A DNA stretch of 64,000 bases from an uncultured Dehalococcoidia bacterium (GTDB lineage: Bacteria; Chloroflexota; Dehalococcoidia; Bin125): NCBI GenBank assembly GCA_958295515.1, contig CATQGW010000002.1, forward strand, positions 1-64,000. The letters run 5' to 3'. Of this stretch, positions 59,732-64,000 are shown piece by piece. The position numbers were made by a program, and so were the translations under genes. Under the pieces are notes generated by a model. The model searched no databases and was not told the DNA's origin. It saw nothing but the letters and a program-made list of their open reading frames with translations. Each line of letters begins with the position of its first letter. Position 1 is the first letter of the stretch.

Positions 59732-60490
59732 CTAGGTCAGCTCCAGCACCACGTCGCCGATGCCGGGGAAGCGCAGCGTGGCCGTCTGGCCGGCTGACGC
59801 GGGCTGGTAAATCGCGGCTGCGCCGGTCGTGATCACCTGGCCGGCTTCGACGGTCATGCCGCGCGCGCCGATCTCGTTGACCGTGGCGGTGAGAATCTCC
59901 AGCGGGCTCGGTCGCTCGTCGCGGCCTTCCGCGACCTGCTCGCCGTCGATCAGCACCGCCACTTCGACGCTGTCCAAGTCGCGCTCGCGCCAGTCGGCGA
60001 TCTCGGGGCCGATCACCAGCGCCTGTGCGCCTACACCGTCGGCGGCCATGCTCGGCATTCCGGGCGGGAAGTCGGCGAAGCGTATGTTGGGCGCTTCGAT
60101 CACGGCGTGCGCGCTGCCCACTGCGGCCTGCACCTCGGCGTCGCTGTAGCCGCCTTCGCGCGGCGCGAAGTCGGACGCCATGCGGAACGCCACTTCGCCC
60201 TCGATGACGCAGTGGTTGAAGACATCGCCCGCCATTTGCGCTGGGCTGTCCAGCACCATGCCCTCGAAGAACGGCGCGAGCGCCATCGCGCCCTCCAGCA
60301 CGGCTGCTTTCCAGGCCACCGCGGGTGCGCCCGTCTTGGCCCAGCGCGCCGCGAAGATGCGCTGGCCGTCGGCGGCGGTCTGCGGGCGGCATTCTTCGGG
60401 GATTGCGGGCAGCGCTCCGCCTGCTGCTGCGGCCGAATCCAGGAAATCCGCCGCGACGGCTACTTGCTGGTCACTGAGTGCTTCGGGCAT
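59732..60490 (-). CDS. 2-keto-4-pentenoate hydratase / fumarylacetoacetase-fold protein
   Basis: 252 residues from ATG 60490. The fold is recognised from GEVAFRMASDFAPREGGYSD, EAPNIRFADFPPGMPSMAAD, then DSVEVAVLIDGEQVAEGR and VITTGAAAIYQPASAGQTAT. GEVAF lies where the family has its metal-binding Glu. Members hydrate or decarboxylate keto acids in aromatic catabolism. It is convergent with vapC and divergent from the next gene. The exact reaction is not predictable. Confidence 0.82.
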   Translation of the reverse strand: MPEALSDQQVAVAADFLDSAAAAGGALPAIPEECRPQTAADGQRIFAARWAKTGAPAVAWKAAVLEGAMALAPFFEGMVLDSPAQMAGDVFNHCVIEGEVAFRMASDFAPREGGYSDAEVQAAVGSAHAVIEAPNIRFADFPPGMPSMAADGVGAQALVIGPEIADWRERDLDSVEVAVLIDGEQVAEGRDERPSPLEILTATVNEIGARGMTVEAGQVITTGAAAIYQPASAGQTATLRFPGIGDVVLELT

Positions 60491-60572
60491 GAGGCGATCC
60501 TCCACGGCTGTGCAACGCTGAGCCGCCGTAGGATAGGCGCTGACGACACAGGCTTGCAGGAGGGAGGACGCG

Positions 60573-61142
60573 ATGGAGGTTGCATCTCGCGCGGAGATGG
60601 TCGCTTTTCTCGAATCACTGGGCACCGCGGAGGTTGAGCACAGCGGCGGCGACTTTCTTGAGCACCTCTGCGCCGTCCACGATCTGCTGCTGGCGCGGGG
60701 CGCGTCGGCTCGGGTCGCCGCGGCCGGGATGTTCCACTCGATCTACGGCACCGAACGCTTTCAGGGCTTCACCCTGCCGCTCGATCAGCGCGAGCGCGTC
60801 CGCGAACTGATTGGCGAGCGCGCCGAGCGGATCGCCTGGGTCAACTGCGTGATGGATCGAGCCATGTTCGACGCCGCCGTCGCGGAGGCGCTCGACGGCG
60901 CGGCCTCGGCGACGGTGCGCGACCGCGAGGGCGGCGAGATACCGATGTCCGCCGAAGAAGTACGCGATGTGGCCGAAGTCCACCTTTTCGACTGGCTCGA
61001 ACAGGTGGAGCGGGCGGCCTCGGACCAGCCGGGCGGTTGGGGTTACCGCCGCACGGCCTACCGGCAAATGGCGGAGCTGGTCGGCCAACGCGGCCAATGG
61101 CTCTACGGCGCGGTCTTCGCGCGCGAGCCTGCGGTGCGTTGA
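60573..61142 (+). CDS. DUF6817-like protein of unknown function
   Basis: 189 residues, with a strong AGGAGGGAGGA upstream. EHSGGDFLEHLCAVHDLLLA, then AGMFHSIYGTERFQGFTLPL matches, from memory, DUF6817, an HD-like helical family with conserved His residues (HL, VH, FHS) that suggest metal binding. The rest is helical and acidic. It faces the fumarylacetoacetase-fold gene head to head. Function unknown. Confidence 0.65.
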   Translation: MEVASRAEMVAFLESLGTAEVEHSGGDFLEHLCAVHDLLLARGASARVAAAGMFHSIYGTERFQGFTLPLDQRERVRELIGERAERIAWVNCVMDRAMFDAAVAEALDGAASATVRDREGGEIPMSAEEVRDVAEVHLFDWLEQVERAASDQPGGWGYRRTAYRQMAELVGQRGQWLYGAVFAREPAVR

Positions 61143-61333
61143 GGGTTCGCTCGTCGAGCGGGCGATGAATCGGCTAGCTGCGGGACATAAGGAGGGAGGC
61201 TTGGGCTGGTGTGTGGGTGTTGACGCGGGGGGTGCGCTTGCTTAGCTTGGCATTGTGTTCGCTCGGGCGCATGTGGATTGTGGCCGAGATGGGAAGAGGT
61301 AGGTGTGTGAGATGCGTGTTTTTCATGGGATTC

Positions 61334-61348
61334 GGGGGGGGGGGGGGG
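61334..61348 (+). repeat. Poly-G tract (15 G) abutting the start of the PKD protein
   Basis: Fifteen G end exactly at the ATG 61349-61351. An upstream ATG at 61312, with AGAGGTAGG before it, reads into the tract. At the present length that frame ends at TGA 61444-61446. With 14 or 17 G it would join in frame to the secreted protein. The tract thus sits where slippage would switch or alter translation. Confidence 0.85.
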
Positions 61349-64000
61349 ATGAAAACCCTTCTGCTGGCGACTTTGGCGGCGATGGCGGCGGTCTTGGGGC
61401 TGACGCTTTCCGTTGGGGCGCAGACTGGGGACGGCGGATCGGGTGACGCGGATGCGGCGCAGGCGCGGGTGATTGTCCGCGTCTTGGACCGCGCGTCGGG
61501 TGGGGTTGACAACTACGTCATGGAATTCGGCTTCTTGCCTGAGTGGGCGATGGATGCCGAGGACCCGTGGAGCGACGCCGTCACCACTCGGTCGGGCTGG
61601 CTGTCGCGCAACCGGTATATGAGCAAGACCACGGTCGACCGGCTCGTCGCGAACAACAATCGGGGCTGGTTGCAGAGCTCCTGGATTGAGGTCCCGGCCA
61701 GCGCCGACGGCGCTGAGATCATCAGAGGGCGGATCATCGCCCGCTACAACCCCGACGCGCGGGGCCGTTTGCGGATCGAGTTCGGCTTCCTGCCCGAATG
61801 GGTGATCAACAGCGCGGGCAGCAACCGGGCGGCCGTCGAGCAGTACGGCGACGACCTGCTGCCGAGCTCCCGCTTCCTCAGCGCCTCCTTGATCTCCGAG
61901 CGGCGCGGCCGCTGGCTGCGCAGCTCGGTGATCCAGGTGCCGCCTCCGCCTCCGCCGGCACCGGTGATTGACAGCGTCAGCTGTTCGCCGTCGTCGCCGA
62001 GCGTGGGCGACGACGTGACCTGCACGGCGAGCCTGAGCGGTGGCGCGCCGGCGAGCTACACCTGGAGCGGCGGCGCGTCCGGCGGCTCCAGCGCGAGCTA
62101 CCGCACGAGCTTTGACACAGCGGGCAGCAAGACGGTTTCGCTGACCGTGAGCAACGCGACGGGCAGCGCCAGCGGCTCGACGAGCGTGACGGTGTCGGCA
62201 TCCGTTGCAGCGCCGGTGATTGACAGCCTCAGCTGTTCGCCGTCGTCGCCGAATGTGGACGACGATGTGACCTGCACGGCGAGTCTGAGCGGCGGCGCGC
62301 CGGCGAGCTACGCCTGGAGCGGCGGCGTGTCCGGCGGCTCCGGCGCGAGCTACAGCACGAGCTTCGACTCGCAGGGCGGCAAGAAGGTCTCGCTGACCGT
62401 GACCAACGACGGCGGCAGCGCCAGCGACTCCGTCGCGGTGACCGTGGTCAACCGACCGCCTGAGGCTGTCGGCAGCATTTCCGACGTTGCGGTGGACATG
62501 GACGGCAGCCTGACGTTGGACGTCAGCGGCGGTTTCCGCGATCCCGATGGGGACGATCTGACGTACACGGCCGTCTCGGACAACAGCGCCGTTGGGGTGA
62601 GCGTGAGCGGCAGCAGCGTCACGGTGACCCGCAGCGAGGAAGGGGCGGCGACCGTGACAGTGACCGCCGCGGATCCGCACGGCGGCAGCGCCACGCAGAC
62701 GTTCGAGGTCACGATTGAGGCGGTCATCGAGGCGCCGGTGATTAACAGCATCAGCTGTTCGCCGTCGTCGCCGAATGTGGACGACGACGTGAGCTGCACG
62801 GCGAATCTGAGCGGCAGCACGCCGGAGAGCTACGCCTGGAGCGGCGGCGCGTCCAGCGGCTCCAGCGCGACCTACCGCACCAGCTTCAGCACAGCGGGCG
62901 GCAAGAAGGTCTCGCTGACGGTGACGAACTCGGCGGGCAGCGCGACAGAGACGCTGCTCCTCACCGTGGCCGCCAGCAGCAATCGAGCGCCTGTCTGGGG
63001 CGGAGCGGATGACTACGAGCCAATCGATTGGCTGGTGGTCGGAAGCAGCGGCGGCGGCTGCATCCGGCAGAGCGGTCTGTTCACCGATCCTGACGGCGAC
63101 CGCCTGACGCTCACGGCGAGTTCTACGGCGCCCGCCATCGCTTCGGTCAGTGTGACCGACGATACCCGTGGCCCCTGCTATGGGGTGCAAGCGCTCACGG
63201 TGGGGTTGGCCTACATCGACATGACCGTGACGGATTCGCACGGCGCATCGGCATCGCGCCGCGTGCGTGCTCAGGTGCGGCCGCCCCAGCCGCAGTTCAC
63301 AATCAGCTGTTCGCCGTCGGCTCCGACGGTGGACCAAGACGTCACTTGCAGCGTGGCCGCCAGCAGCGGGGAGATCACCGGCTACGAGTGGACGGGCGGC
63401 AGCGCCAGCGGCGGCACGACGAATTCGACCTACGCGACCAGCTTTGCCTTCGCGGGCCAGCACACGGTGGCGGTGGTCGCGACCACCGACGGAGGGTGGC
63501 GCATCCAGACCACGCTGCAGCTGACGGTCACGGACGGCCGGGCGCCGTCACTCGGCCGGATCGACTGTTCGCCGTCGTCGCCGAGTGTGGGCGAGAGCGT
63601 GACCTGCGCGGTGGGCCTGCGCGGCGACGGCGGCGCGGCGGGCAGCTACGCGTGGAGCGGCGGCGATTCCAGCGGCTCCGCCGGGATCTACACCACGAGC
63701 TTCAGCACCGCGGGCAGTAAGACGATCTCGGTGACCGCGACCAACACGGCGGGCAGTGACAGCGCCTCGACGACCGTGACGGTGCAGGCATCGGTTGCCG
63801 CGCCGGTGATCAACAGCATTCGCTGTTCGCCGTCGTCGCCGAACGTGGACGACGACGTGACTTGCACGGCGAACCTGAGCGGGAGCACGCCGGACAGCTA
63901 TGCCTGGAGCGGCGGCGCGTCCAATGGGTCCAGTGCGAGCTACAGCACGAGCTTCGGGACAGCGGGCAGCAAGACGGTCTCGCTGACCGTGCGCAACACG
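61349..64000 (+). CDS. Large secreted protein with PKD-like repeats (3' end outside window)
   Basis: 884 residues are visible and the frame is open at the window end. A signal peptide starts the protein (MKTLLLATLAAMAAVLGLTL, ending near VGAQ). Next come two copies of an unrecognised ~75-residue module (each with EFGFLPEW and ending WLQSSWIEVP or WLRSSVIQVP), a short Pro run, then PKD-like domains. Six modules begin with a CSPSSP-type motif (near 61981, 62231, 62756, 63308, 63567 and 63821) and contain YxWSGG and AGSKTVSLTV. Between them are cadherin-like DPDGDDLTYTA segments. Paired Cys per module may form disulfides. Likely a cell-surface adhesin. Confidence 0.85.
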   Translation, partial: MKTLLLATLAAMAAVLGLTLSVGAQTGDGGSGDADAAQARVIVRVLDRASGGVDNYVMEFGFLPEWAMDAEDPWSDAVTTRSGWLSRNRYMSKTTVDRLVANNNRGWLQSSWIEVPASADGAEIIRGRIIARYNPDARGRLRIEFGFLPEWVINSAGSNRAAVEQYGDDLLPSSRFLSASLISERRGRWLRSSVIQVPPPPPPAPVIDSVSCSPSSPSVGDDVTCTASLSGGAPASYTWSGGASGGSSASYRTSFDTAGSKTVSLTVSNATGSASGSTSVTVSASVAAPVIDSLSCSPSSPNVDDDVTCTASLSGGAPASYAWSGGVSGGSGASYSTSFDSQGGKKVSLTVTNDGGSASDSVAVTVVNRPPEAVGSISDVAVDMDGSLTLDVSGGFRDPDGDDLTYTAVSDNSAVGVSVSGSSVTVTRSEEGAATVTVTAADPHGGSATQTFEVTIEAVIEAPVINSISCSPSSPNVDDDVSCTANLSGSTPESYAWSGGASSGSSATYRTSFSTAGGKKVSLTVTNSAGSATETLLLTVAASSNRAPVWGGADDYEPIDWLVVGSSGGGCIRQSGLFTDPDGDRLTLTASSTAPAIASVSVTDDTRGPCYGVQALTVGLAYIDMTVTDSHGASASRRVRAQVRPPQPQFTISCSPSAPTVDQDVTCSVAASSGEITGYEWTGGSASGGTTNSTYATSFAFAGQHTVAVVATTDGGWRIQTTLQLTVTDGRAPSLGRIDCSPSSPSVGESVTCAVGLRGDGGAAGSYAWSGGDSSGSAGIYTTSFSTAGSKTISVTATNTAGSDSASTTVTVQASVAAPVINSIRCSPSSPNVDDDVTCTANLSGSTPDSYAWSGGASNGSSASYSTSFGTAGSKTVSLTVRNT

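Noticed and set aside
61103-63463. 786-codon open frame on the minus strand
   Set aside because: Antisense to the signal-peptide and PKD-repeat protein; its apparent repeats mirror the PKD DNA repeats.

Overview
This is a 64 kb piece of a very GC-rich bacterial chromosome with normal bacterial gene structure: Shine-Dalgarno starts, ATGA-overlapping operons and few gaps. The gene mix points to a marine or host-associated Chloroflexota lineage (SAR202/Dehalococcoidia-like). Supporting signs are several CaiB/BaiF CoA-transferases, tandem amidases, glutamine-rich lipoproteins, a one-piece tmRNA and small zinc proteins. No rRNA or taxonomic marker confirms this, so the assignment is inference.

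Layout. 1-1.0 kb: 3' part of mutL and a frameshifted hicB-like gene. 1.3-5.8 kb (minus): peptide/nickel-type ABC transporter (dppC with a frameshift, dppB, dppA). 6.2-8.5 kb (minus): tmRNA, a CoA-transferase and smpB. 8.6-13.5 kb (minus): glycine-betaine/choline-type ABC transporter with two substrate-binding lipoproteins. 13.5-19.7 kb (plus): lipoprotein, formate-tetrahydrofolate ligase, NudC-type NUDIX, two thioredoxin-like lipoproteins and a coiled-coil protein. 19.7-21.9 kb (minus): rhodanese and C-terminal processing protease. 22-24.1 kb (plus): glyoxalase-fold protein, malonyltransferase-like protein and nitroreductase. 24.1-30 kb: BrnT-like toxin-antitoxin pair, MFS exporter, DUF3090 protein, peroxiredoxin, small zinc proteins and a MoaD/ThiS-like protein. 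30.2-35.8 kb: sugar-type binding protein, enoyl-CoA hydratase, hydrolase and two tandem amidases. 35.8-38.4 kb (minus): a less GC-rich dnaK-dnaJ-like pair. 38.5-42.2 kb: CoA-transferase remnant, CoA-binding ligase with a frameshift, HMA-like protein and endonuclease IV. 42.5-49 kb: poly-G leader with two small paralogues, LysR and ferredoxin cluster, nitronate monooxygenase, and two convergent HNH-like proteins. 49.3-54.3 kb: two CoA-transferases, two Uma2 nucleases and a hydrolase. 54.3-58.5 kb: MacB/FtsX-type ABC exporter. 58.7-61.1 kb: VapBC, a fumarylacetoacetase-fold enzyme and an uncharacterised protein. 61.3 kb to the end: a large secreted PKD-repeat protein, truncated by the window edge.

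The most interesting result is recoding. Two redox/sulfur genes carry an in-frame TGA exactly where the family has its catalytic cysteine: the second domain of a two-domain rhodanese (19815-19817) and the peroxidatic position of a Bcp-like peroxiredoxin (28343-28345). Both TGAs are followed by a strong RNA hairpin at a distance suited to a bacterial SECIS element. The simplest reading is that both are selenoproteins, which standard gene callers would truncate or split. A second theme is two 15-nt poly-G tracts at the starts of a small-protein operon and of the PKD surface protein, placed as phase-variation switches would be. A third is a family of short palindromes (ATTCCC/GGGAAT and ATACCCGCG/CGCGGGTAT, usually followed by GACGG) scattered through most intergenic gaps.
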